A DNA stretch of 38,039 nucleotides. Origin: Bacillota bacterium. Lineage in GTDB: Bacteria; Bacillota_E; RBS10-35; JAJYVN01. Below are positions 8,026 to 15,237 of the stretch, piece by piece. Each line of letters starts with the position of its first letter. Position 1 is the stretch's first letter. The notes below the pieces were generated by a model. That model was not told the DNA's origin. It searched no databases and saw only the letters and a program-made list of their open reading frames with translations. Where the stretch lies: assembly GCA_021846605.1 (NCBI GenBank), contig JAJZWQ010000005.1, positions 1 to 38,039 on the forward strand, given 5' to 3'. Made by a program: the position numbers and the translations under genes.

Positions 8026-8793
8026 TCAGCCCAGGACCACCGTCCCCCAGTGCTGGGTGTTCGCATGCCAGTCCCCACTGCCGGAGGCCAGTGCCGGGTC
8101 TGCCTGCCAGACCAACTGGACGAGGCGGGTGCCCGCGCTACTCCCGAAGTCCTGGCCGACGTCCATCTGATACTTCTGGCCCGCAGTGGGAGTGGTCACC
8201 TGTAACATAGCCCACGGTACGACCAGTTCTGTGTAAAAGCCCTTGCCCTGCACCGCGTGTTCCATCGGAGTGGGCGGGGGCAAAGCACTCACACCGTTGC
8301 AGCCGCTACGCTCCAGAACATCCTTCGTCGTGATCGCCAACTGATAGGTCGGATCAGTGGGCGAAACCGTGCAGTAGTTGCCGGCGTGGGTATCCAACCC
8401 CGACACACCGTACTCGGTGGTGTCCGACTCCCACCAGTCACCGGCGGCATCGTTGGCCGCGTCCTGCAGGGGCCATGTCGCGGCGTAGGTCCGGATGTAG
8501 AGGTAGCTGCCCGACCACGCCGCCCAGAACTCCGCGCTGTCGCCCTTGGGTGTGGTCCCAGTGTCCACCACGGCGATAGGCGTGGGCTGGATGTCCGCCC
8601 AGCATGCGCCGGTGGGGGACATGACCCCTTGCTTGGGCTCCTTGGGGGCGGTCAGCGTCGCCCCCGACGCGGCCGCGCCTTTGACGCAGCCGCTGACGGC
8701 GGCCCCCTGTGACGAACTGTTACCGGGGGCTGTACCGCATCCCGCCAACAGGGCCAACGCCAAGGATATCGTCAGTATCCGCGCTCGTGCCAT
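8026..8793 (-). CDS. Lipoprotein with a CBM9-like sugar-binding domain
   Basis: A 255-residue exported protein. The signal peptide ARILTISLALALLAGCGT carries a lipobox at the cysteine of LLAGC. The mature part has the pattern of a carbohydrate-binding module family 9-like beta-sandwich: FWAAWSGSYLYIRTY, a segment with DWWESDTTEYGV, GFYTELVVPWAMLQV, GQKYQMDVGQDFG, and a final LVQLVWQADPA. In family members this fold binds sugar ends or sits on surface proteins. The ligand here is unknown. ATG at 8793 follows AAAGGGGG with about 8 nt spacing. Several cysteines may form disulfides outside the cell. It lies inside the island and is followed by the hairpin at 7967-8018. Confidence 0.7.
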   Translation of the reverse strand: MARARILTISLALALLAGCGTAPGNSSSQGAAVSGCVKGAAASGATLTAPKEPKQGVMSPTGACWADIQPTPIAVVDTGTTPKGDSAEFWAAWSGSYLYIRTYAATWPLQDAANDAAGDWWESDTTEYGVSGLDTHAGNYCTVSPTDPTYQLAITTKDVLERSGCNGVSALPPPTPMEHAVQGKGFYTELVVPWAMLQVTTPTAGQKYQMDVGQDFGSSAGTRLVQLVWQADPALASGSGDWHANTQHWGTVVLG

Positions 8794-8820
8794 GTACCAT
8801 CCCCCTTTGCCCCTTTGAAC

Positions 8821-9126
8821 TCCCTTGCGGGTAGCGCGTCATACCCAGTCGCAGACGACCCGCGCACGTCGCCCACCGTTGTGGTCGGCAGATGATCGGA
8901 ACGGGGTACTTTCGCGTGATGAAGGGTTAATCCTTCACGCACCACGAGTGAATCAGGATGGCGTCATTCTCGTGGGGGGCCTTCGGGCACAAGGCCCGCC
9001 AGGCGGGGTGACGGCCGGCGGGCAACTCCAGCGGCCAGCGCCGCACCGGCCCGGGTGGCGCACCACTTGCGGGCAATCTGGCCTCAGGCCGCCTCCGGCA
9101 TCAGCGGACCGGGGGACAGACATACG
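8821..9126. other. Intergenic stretch without a recognisable gene
   Basis: About 300 bases between the start of the CBM9-like lipoprotein gene and the coiled-coil pseudogene. Open frames here have arginine- and proline-rich translations typical of non-coding GC-rich DNA. A small hairpin TGAAGG/CCTTCA lies near 8919-8936. The promoter of the lipoprotein gene should be in the part nearest 8821, but no clear -35/-10 pair was seen. Confidence 0.4.
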
Positions 9127-10379
9127 TCACGAAGGGGCGCCCTTCCGCCAAGCGCATGCGGGCCAACGAGGTCGGCGAGAATGTCGCGGTCCTGCCCGTT
9201 CGGAGGGCTGGCCCGTCCTACTGGCCCCTCCTGGGTCCCGGCCGTCACCAGAACCCCGGAGGGCGACCGTGTCGCGGAGCACCCTGTTCACGGCCAGCCA
9301 TCCGACCAACTGCGGCAGGGTGAGGCGGACCGGACCGTCGAGGGTGGGATACTTGGCCTGATCCTCCAGGCGCTTGGCGATCTCCTGCGGCACCGCCACC
9401 TCAACGCCCGCGAGCTGCCAGGCAGCCGCCCAGTCCCGGAGGTGCGCAAGCAACCCCGTCCCAGCTGTCGGGGTGCACGTTCCGCCAGGCACTCGGGGCC
9501 CGCGTGCTCAGCGCCTCGGCCATGCGGACGTGCTGCCCGAGTTCCGCGCTCTTGGCGGTCAACTGCTCGAACTCCGCAGCCGCGCGCCGAACCTCGGCGG
9601 CCGACTGGTCGGCTACGGACCGAATCTGGGCGATGCCGTGCTTCCGCACGGCCCCGATGGCGGTCGTGATTCCGTCCCGTTCGGCCTGCAGTGCCGAGAC
9701 GGCTTGCGTGAGTTTGTCGTGCTCGTCCCGTAGTTGGGCCACCGAGTTGGCCCATGCCTGCCGTGTTGCCTCCAGCGTGCCGTGCTCTTCCAGGGCGCGC
9801 GCCAGTCCCGTGGCCAGCGTCTCGGCGGTCAGCCCGGCCCTGGTCGCGGCAGCCCGCCAGGCCTCGACCGTGGGCACCGTGACCTTGTTCTTGACCAGCC
9901 ACCGGCCGGCCTTGACCGCCCGGTCGGAGAGCTTGGCTTCGGCCTGCTGCCGCCGGGCCTGCCGCTCGGCGTCCTGGATGGCTTCCTTCGCCTCCGCGAC
10001 CTGGCCCCGGAGTTCGGCCAGGGTGCGCCAGTCGGCGGCCGCGTCCAGGAATGCGGCGACGACGTCGGCGGCCGACTTTCCCCCGGCCTGCGCCGCAGCC
10101 CCCAGGGTCTCGCCGAGCCGGGCCAGCGCTGCCGCGTCGAACCCTGCCGCCCGCAGCGCAGCGGCACGGTCGAGCAGGGCCTGCCGCTTCTCCAATGCGA
10201 CCCCAGCCGACGCGGTGCTCTTCTCGGCGGAAGCTCCCTGCTGGCCGGTCTGGGCCGCGCGCTTCTCCGCATCCTTGCCTGGGCTTCGGTTGCCGCGTGC
10301 CGGTCCAGCAACGCCTGGGGCCCCCCCCTCCGTCCAGGGTCGCGAGCAACTCCTCTTCGCTGATGTCCGTCAGCGGCAC
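9127..10379 (-). pseudogene. Coiled-coil protein gene with several frameshifts
   Basis: The gene starts well: GTG at 10379 after GGAAGGGG with 7 nt spacing, reading PLTDISEEELLATLDGG. The frame then breaks at a GGGG/C-run near 10320, continues as QALLDRHAATEAQA, and breaks again near 10280. It then runs for about 270 codons as a helical, Ala/Glu/Arg/Gln-rich coiled coil (AELRGQVAEAKEAIQDAERQ, HDKLTQAVSALQAERDG, AEVRRAAAEFEQLTAKSAEL). Near 9455 it breaks a third time and goes on as LLAHLRDWAAAWQLAGVEVA and LTLPQLVGWLAVNRVLRDTV. The stop is at or before 9127. No family is recognised. It converges on nothing and is back-to-back with the recombinase fragment. Confidence 0.6.
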
Positions 10380-10599
10380 CGGGCCACCCCTTCCAGTGCA
10401 ACAGCAGGCGCATGCGGACGGAAGCCGACGAAGGGCGAGGGGTGCCAAAGGGACGGGACGCGTGGCGCAGGGCAGCACGAACAAGAGCGGTGATAGGGAG
10501 TGCATGCAGCACCCTCGCTCGCATCCGCGACGGCGGCTGGACCTTTGGACCGGATCCGGACCGGCCAACCGCCCCAAGGGTACCAGCGGTCCAGCCGTG

Positions 10600-11389
10600 G
10601 GTTTACCCGCGGCATACGGGGAGCGCGCAGTTGGCGGCAAACTCGCAGTTCTCGCCCAGACACAACACCCGGAACCAGTACCTGCTCCGGGGGCTGATCC
10701 GCTGCGGCCAGTGCGGCGGAGCGTTCGTCGGCAGCAAGGCCGCCGCTGGCGCTACGACCGCTACTACCGCTGCAACACCCGCGACCCGTTCAACCTGGGC
10801 ACACGGACGGTCGGCCACCAACCCCACCTGCGGGCGGACGACGCGGAGCGCACCGTCTGGGAGACCTGCCTGGACCTGCTGAAGCCGGAGGTGCTGGCCG
10901 ACGAGTATCGGCGACGGACCGCGCGGGACGACCAGGGTGGAGAGGCGGCCGAAGCCCGCAAACTGCAGGCCGACCTCAAGGCCATCGGGCGCCAGGAGCA
11001 ACGCTGGCAAGACGCCTACGGGGCAGAGGCGATCGACGTGGCGACGCTCAAGGAGCGTATGACGGGCTGCCGGACGCAGCGGCAGGCACTGGAGGCGCGC
11101 TTGGCCATCTTGGCCGACGCGACGGCCCAGCGTCGCCAGCAAGCCCAGGTGCTCGACTCGCTACAGGCCTTCTGCCGCCAGGTGGGCCAGGGGCTGGAGG
11201 ACGCGGACTTCGCCCGCCGCCAGGAGGTCATCCGGCTGATGGTGGACCGCGCTGTGGTCGCCGACGCGGGGCATCTGCGCATCGAGTTGGCCATCCCCTT
11301 GGGCGGCAACGGCTCAGGAGGGGACGGCCAACGGCAGCCGGACGGAGCGGCTCCTTTGCCCTTGCATGCCTTGCGTCCTGACCGTCCGG
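10600..11389 (+). pseudogene. C-terminal fragment of a large serine recombinase
   Basis: The readable part starts around AQLAANSQFSPRHNTRNQYL and LRGLIRCGQCGGAFVG, the end of the recombinase domain followed by the CxxC zinc ribbon. A frameshift near 10740 leads to RWRYDRYYRCNTRD, the rest of the ribbon. A coiled-coil region (GEAAEARKLQADLKAIGRQE..., TQRQALEARLAILADATAQR) and the usual tail (RQEVIRLMVDRAVVADAGHL, RIELAIPLGGNGSGG) follow. The N-terminal resolvase catalytic domain with its serine is absent. The gene reads out toward the junction with the ABC ATPase at about 11389, the usual place for such a gene, next to an attachment site. Confidence 0.8.
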
Positions 11390-11508
11390 GGCCCCAGCAT
11401 GCCGCAGATGCGGCCGGACGGGACCATGAAGCTGAGGCCGTCCAGGACCACGACGCCGCCGCGGTAGGTCTTGCGCAGGCCCTGCGTCTCGATCTCAGGT
11501 GCCAGCAC
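11390..11508 (-). pseudogene. N-terminal fragment of ABC transporter ATPase (DrrA-like)
   Basis: Starting at GTG 11508 (GAAGGGGG 5 nt upstream), the frame reads as the first 40 or so residues of a DrrA-type ATPase: IETQGLRKTYRGGVVVLDGL, then SFMVPSGRICGMLGP. In the family GMLGP continues into NGAGKTT (Walker A). Here the homology stops exactly there, at about 11389, where the recombinase reading frame arrives from the other side. The rest of this gene is probably the fragment at 5637-5958, same strand, with the middle 170 residues lost. Confidence 0.75.
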
Positions 11509-11523
11509 CCCCGCCCCCTTCTG

Positions 11524-11556
11524 ATAGTATCTGCATGGAGACTAGCCAGACTAGCC
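11524..11556 (-). promoter_or_regulatory. Candidate promoter with tandem 9-bp repeat for the ABC exporter
   Basis: On the minus strand a TACTAT -10-like hexamer (11529-11524) lies 15 nt before the ATPase GTG. Two adjacent copies of AGACTAGCC (plus strand 11539-11547 and 11548-11556) cover the place of the -35 box, which suits a repressor site. The -35 itself is not close to TTGACA. Confidence 0.35.
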
Positions 11557-11628
11557 GCTCCGACCCGGCAGGTCCATGGCCCTCGTCCGGTTCACCGGCG
11601 GACGCTTTGGGGGAGGCAGGTGGCGTCC

Positions 11629-12150
11629 ATGATGGGGGGAGGCATGCGCGAGGGCCTGCGTTTCCGCGGTACGGGCGTGCCCGCGGGATGGGTCCTGGTC
11701 TATCTGGGCTTCGCCGCGGCCCGCGCCAACCGCCTGCGTGAGGCACGCTGGGAGTCCCTGGTCGAGACGTATCCGGATCACGTCGAGCAACTGGGCGTGA
11801 CCTTCGGCAAGCTCCTGCGGGTGCACTACCCGCAGGTCCTGTCCCACCACCGGCGCGACCGCCTGGAGTTCAACGACGCCGCGGCGGACACCACCCTGGC
11901 GCTACACATCGACGAACCGCTGCGCAGCGGGCTGGGCTGGGGAGGGGCCTCCCTGGAGGCCAGCCATGGCGGCGCGGCGCTGTCCCTGCCGGTGCGCCAA
12001 CTGTTCCTGTGCTTCGCTCGCGGTCACGAGCCGGAGTGGGTGGCGCGAATGAGTGGCTTCCCGTTCCACCGCGCCGCCGTGGTCAACGAAACGGTGGCGG
12101 CCCACGTGGCCGCCCGCGTCTTCGGTCCGCCGGCCGGCGCCCAGGTGTAG
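11629..12150 (+). CDS. Conserved-looking hypothetical protein
   Basis: A 173-residue protein with no family I recognise. The N-terminus has a moderately hydrophobic segment (GVPAGWVLVYLGFAAARANR), too weak for a sure membrane helix. The rest is mixed alpha/beta with HVEQLGVTFGKLLRVHYPQV, a histidine-rich turn (SHHRRDRLEFNDAAADTT) and a C-terminal RQLFLCFARGHEPEWVARMS. ATG at 11629 follows AGGTGG at 5 nt; a second ATG is the next codon. It is divergent from the ABC ATPase remnant and reads away from it, so the two may have shared a control region. A regulator or partner of the exporter is possible, but nothing in the sequence proves it. Confidence 0.6.
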   Translation: MMGGGMREGLRFRGTGVPAGWVLVYLGFAAARANRLREARWESLVETYPDHVEQLGVTFGKLLRVHYPQVLSHHRRDRLEFNDAAADTTLALHIDEPLRSGLGWGGASLEASHGGAALSLPVRQLFLCFARGHEPEWVARMSGFPFHRAAVVNETVAAHVAARVFGPPAGAQV

Positions 12151-12447
12151 CTAACGGGGCTGTGTGTCACCGAACGTTCGTAGGGGCATTGCCCCCGGCA
12201 GCTACCGATGACGGGTGACGACGGCCGGCCCTGGCAGGCGAGCCTCTGGCGCCAGCGGTTCTGGCGGCAGCGGCAGAGGCCCTGAGGGCCATGCCGCCCG
12301 GCGAGAGCCTACGCTGGCGCCCACTCGCCCGCCAGGGCTGCGCAAGCCGGCCGTCGCCACCAAGTGCTCCGGTGACAGGGCGCAATGCACTCCGGCATCC
12401 GGTGACATGGAATCCCGTCAGCTACACCAGGTCACGGCGCCGGGTTC
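12151..12447. other. Intergenic stretch without a recognisable gene
   Basis: About 300 bases between convergent genes. It holds a small palindrome GAACGTTC near 12173-12180, and at its right edge a short hairpin, GCCGGG/CCCGGC, over the stop codon of the kinase-like gene. No protein-like frame was seen. Confidence 0.4.
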
Positions 12448-13677
12448 TTAGCCCGGCCAGCGCGGCACCTGGCGCAACGGCAGACGCACCCGGAGGATCC
12501 GCCCTCCACCCAGCCGCGGGTCCTGGGTCCAGGTGCCCGCATAGTGATCGACACGGGCCGCGATCCCGGCTAGGTCCAGGTTGGCCAGGGATCCCGCGGG
12601 CGGGCCCTCGCCGTCGTCCTCCATCTCCACCCAGAGGGTCTCCGGCTCCATCCCCAGCCGCACATCCACGTGGCCGGCCCGGCCGTGCCACACCGCCGCG
12701 GCCAACCCCTCCTCCACCGCGCGGTAGGCGGTGAGACGCACCCCCGCAGGGATGCGGTGGGCCACCTGGTCCGCGCGGTCCAGTTGGGTGTCCAAGAGCA
12801 GGCGGACCTCGGCGGAGTGCCCAAAGCGACCGACCAGGGACTGCAGGGCGGGGCCCAGGCCGGTGTCTATGAGCACCGGGTGCAGGCGCTGGCTGATCAG
12901 GCGCAGGTCGTGGTCGCGGAGTGCTTCAACCTCCCGCCGTACACGCGCCAGGGTCACCCGGGCCCGCTGCGGATCGGTGTCCCAGAGGCTCTCGCTATCT
13001 GCCAGAGCCTGTGTGGCCGCCAGCAGCCGTGACTGGACCTGTCCCTGCAGTTCGTCGGCGATCGAGCGGCGCAGGTGCTCCTCGGCGGCGGTCACCACCG
13101 CGCGGGACCGCCGCAGATCCTCGTTCTCCTCGGACGCCTTCTCCAAGGCGTGGGCGCGGCGGAGGGATCCGGCGGTCATGCGCGCGATCGCCAGGAAGGC
13201 CATCCTCCGCCGCCGGTTCGCGGGACTGCGCGTGTGGAAGGCGATGCACCCCGCGACACACTCCCCCAGGCGCACCGGACAGGCAAATACCCAGAGGAGG
13301 CCGCCGATGCCCGTACCCACGGCGACGCCCACGGGAGGAACGGCCCCGCTGGCCAGGTCCGCAAAGGGTGCGCTCACGGGTACGCCAGCACCGTAGATCT
13401 GTTGCATCAGGGGGTTGCATTCGGGGCTGAAGTGCAACTGTTCAGGGCGCGCACCTGGCAGTTGGCGCCGGATCGCTTCCACGGCGCGGCGCAGGAGTGC
13501 CGTTCGCCGACCCGACCAGGCCAGTGGAACAACCTGCCCGCTTCCCGTATCCAGCCAGGTCATGTGCACCCAGCGGGTCCCCGTCGCGGCCTGGGCCTCG
13601 TCCACGAGCCGGCGTACCGTCGCGCCGTCGGGCCTCCAACCCGCCTGGGTGGTGCCGTGCGTGTCCATCGCCCCCAT
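12448..13677 (-). CDS. Histidine-kinase-like protein lacking key catalytic residues
   Basis: A 409-residue soluble protein. Residues 15-165 look like a GAF-type sensor domain. A helical linker (170-200) leads to a DHp-like segment EEHLRRSIADELQGQVQSRL (199-218). In NarL-type kinases the phospho-acceptor histidine would follow ADEL; here it is Gln211. The HATPase-like domain (about 300-405) has an N-box VEEGLAAAVWHG in which the Mg-binding asparagine is Ala327, while the G1 box EDDGEGPP is kept. It is therefore probably a pseudo-kinase or a member of a subfamily using another chemistry. Start: ATG 13677, with ATG 13668 as alternative; neither has a strong ribosome site. It lies 91 nt after the LuxR/GGDEF-like regulator, likely in one operon. 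Confidence 0.7.
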   Translation of the reverse strand: MGAMDTHGTTQAGWRPDGATVRRLVDEAQAATGTRWVHMTWLDTGSGQVVPLAWSGRRTALLRRAVEAIRRQLPGARPEQLHFSPECNPLMQQIYGAGVPVSAPFADLASGAVPPVGVAVGTGIGGLLWVFACPVRLGECVAGCIAFHTRSPANRRRRMAFLAIARMTAGSLRRAHALEKASEENEDLRRSRAVVTAAEEHLRRSIADELQGQVQSRLLAATQALADSESLWDTDPQRARVTLARVRREVEALRDHDLRLISQRLHPVLIDTGLGPALQSLVGRFGHSAEVRLLLDTQLDRADQVAHRIPAGVRLTAYRAVEEGLAAAVWHGRAGHVDVRLGMEPETLWVEMEDDGEGPPAGSLANLDLAGIAARVDHYAGTWTQDPRLGGGRILRVRLPLRQVPRWPG

Positions 13678-13768
13678 GGTCGCGACGGGGCGGGTCTGGT
13701 GGGCCCTTCGCAAGCATCGGGACTGGCTGCGCGGCACGGGCCAGGGGGCCAGTGGCGTCTCGGCGGGA

Positions 13769-14383
13769 CTACTCGTAGGCATCCAGCCGGGGCGACCGCA
13801 TGGTCCAGGTCGCGCCGTCCGCGCGCTGCAGCAGTTCATCCGGCCCTTCGCCGCTCTTCCACTGCACCACGCTCAAGGTCCATCCCGACGGGTCCAGGGT
13901 CTTCTCCCGCAACCGCTGCGCCACCTGCCACGCGGCCGTCTCCGCGGTGTGGGCCAGTACAACCATCAGTGAGTTCGCCCCCCAGGGGATGAGCCAATCC
14001 GCCCGCCGCACGGCGGCCTGCGTGCGGCTCACGTCCTCCCAGGAGGGTTCCCGGGTGTTGGTCAGGATCGCCACGGAGAGCGGGGCGTTGTTCTGCAGGG
14101 TGTCTTCGATCATCTTGCGGAGGACGTCGGCCGGATTGGCGCCGCGACCCGTCGGCCCGGCAGTGCCCCCCTGGACCCGCCGACGGGCATCCCCGACGCT
14201 GCGCAACGCCGACATCTTGCTGACAACCGCGCGGAGGTGGGTGTATACGGTGCCCGGCGTGAGTCCCAACCGCTCAGCGATCTCCGGAGCCGTCACCGAT
14301 TCCGCCAAGAGGTGCAGCACCTCCCGTTCCCGCACCGTCAGCTGCAATTGTCGAGCTGCGGCCACTCCTTCGCCTCCCGACAT
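13769..14383 (-). CDS. LuxR-type HTH regulator fused to a degenerate GGDEF-like domain
   Basis: A 204-residue DNA-binding regulator. A LuxR/FixJ helix-turn-helix opens the protein (residues 14-62: LTVREREVLHLLAESVTAPE, IAERLGLTPGTVYTHLRAVV), which is the reverse of the usual order. From about 85 on, the pattern follows a diguanylate cyclase fold: PLSVAILTN, then RADWLIPWGANSLMVVLA where the GGDEF loop would be (GANSL at 135-139), then AQRLREKTL, GWTLSVVQW and DELLQRADGATW. The GGDEF signature and metal ligands are gone, so it cannot be an active cyclase but could still bind a nucleotide. It precedes the kinase-like gene and follows the matrix operon, and may regulate it. Confidence 0.7.
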   Translation of the reverse strand: MSGGEGVAAARQLQLTVREREVLHLLAESVTAPEIAERLGLTPGTVYTHLRAVVSKMSALRSVGDARRRVQGGTAGPTGRGANPADVLRKMIEDTLQNNAPLSVAILTNTREPSWEDVSRTQAAVRRADWLIPWGANSLMVVLAHTAETAAWQVAQRLREKTLDPSGWTLSVVQWKSGEGPDELLQRADGATWTMRSPRLDAYE

Positions 14384-14399
14384 TCTTTCATGCGCCAGA

Positions 14400-14425
14400 C
14401 CGGGGCCCCCTGCAGGCGGCCCCGG
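14400..14425 (-). terminator. GC hairpin after the matrix operon
   Basis: CCGGGGCC (14400-14407) pairs with GGCCCCGG (14418-14425) over a 10-nt loop. It lies 26 nt beyond the stop of the IPKTG protein gene and just ahead of the LuxR-like gene, so it probably ends the minus-strand matrix operon or weakens read-through into the regulators. Confidence 0.5.
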
Positions 14426-14451
14426 CGTGTGTCTATCACCCCTGGTCCCGC

Positions 14452-15237
14452 CTACTCGCTGTCGCGACGGTCCCGGCCCGACAGAGGGAACACCATGAGT
14501 CCACCCGCCAGCACCAACAACACACCCGCCATCAGGTCCAGGGGCGATGTCCCCGTCTTGGGGATCGTCACGCTCTCCCCGCCCCCCGTGTGTCCACGCG
14601 GCGGCACCTTCGGGACAGGCAGATTCGGATTGGGATTGGTGTTGCTCCGATGCTGGTTCTGCTGGTGGTTCACGGTGGGCACCTGCTGGAAGTCCACCGT
14701 CAAATCCACCGCACCCTGCGTCGCCTGGTACGTGTTGCCCGCCAGCAGCGGGAACGACACGACGACGGGCACCTGCACTGTTTGGCCTGGAGACAGCGTG
14801 TCGCCCGCCGGCGGGCTCACCGTGACTGTCGCCGCATCCCCACCCTCAAACAGCAGGCCCGAGACGGACGAAGAGATCGTGTAGGTCACCGTCGGGTTCC
14901 CCGCCGGATTGGTCACGTACACGTAGCGCGTCACGCCGTCCCCGGGGGCCAGGTTGTGGGACAAACCGACGATGTCCGACCGCTCGGTCTTGCTTAGCGC
15001 CGGGGCCAAGAGCCCGTTAGTCGAGATCGTGAGCTGGATCGTCTCCGCCGAGGCGTAGCTCCGGCCCACCAGGAGGAAGATGCCAGAGGTGGCCAGCACC
15101 GTGGCGGCCGCAACCCGGATCTGGCGACCTCTGCGTCCCCCCCACCGGCTACCCGCTCCTGCCACGGCGGACCGCTCCTCCCTGCGCTTGGCGATGGACC
15201 CCGTCCCCTGCGGATCCCGTCCCTTACCCTTAGCCAA
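14452..15237 (-). CDS. Surface protein with IPKTG sorting-like C-terminus
   Basis: A 261-residue exported protein. A long basic N-terminus (RREERS..., RWGGRRGRQIR) leads into one hydrophobic helix (VAAATVLATSGIFLLVGRSY), a signal peptide or anchor. The middle, about residues 60-185, is a beta-sandwich-like region similar in style to TasA/camelysin-type chains (LAPGDGVTRYVYVTNPAGNP, LSPGQTVQVPVVVSF). An Asn/Pro/Gln linker follows. The end has IPKTG, a hydrophobic helix (LMAGVLLVLAGGLMVFPL) and a basic-rich tail (SGRDRRDSE), the layout of a sortase substrate. The TTG at 15237 overlaps the stop of the upstream TasA-like gene by 8 nt, so translation is probably coupled. It may tether the fibres to the wall. 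No sortase gene is present in this window. Confidence 0.72.
   Translation of the reverse strand: MAKGKGRDPQGTGSIAKRREERSAVAGAGSRWGGRRGRQIRVAAATVLATSGIFLLVGRSYASAETIQLTISTNGLLAPALSKTERSDIVGLSHNLAPGDGVTRYVYVTNPAGNPTVTYTISSSVSGLLFEGGDAATVTVSPPAGDTLSPGQTVQVPVVVSFPLLAGNTYQATQGAVDLTVDFQQVPTVNHQQNQHRSNTNPNPNLPVPKVPPRGHTGGGESVTIPKTGTSPLDLMAGVLLVLAGGLMVFPLSGRDRRDSE

Larger units (their letters stand above)
5959..11389. mobile_element. Decayed integrated island inside an ABC ATPase gene
   Basis: This segment lies between two pieces of a DrrA-like ATPase gene in the same orientation. It carries a 5'-truncated large serine recombinase reading out to the right-hand breakpoint, two lipoprotein genes, and two genes with frameshifts. 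The right edge is sharp: the ATPase reads to GMLGP, the first part of its Walker A loop, and stops at about 11389. On the left the ATPase resumes about 170 residues further on, so about 0.5 kb of the target gene must also have been lost. Serine-recombinase-driven integration followed by decay explains this, but no att core was identified. Confidence 0.55.
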
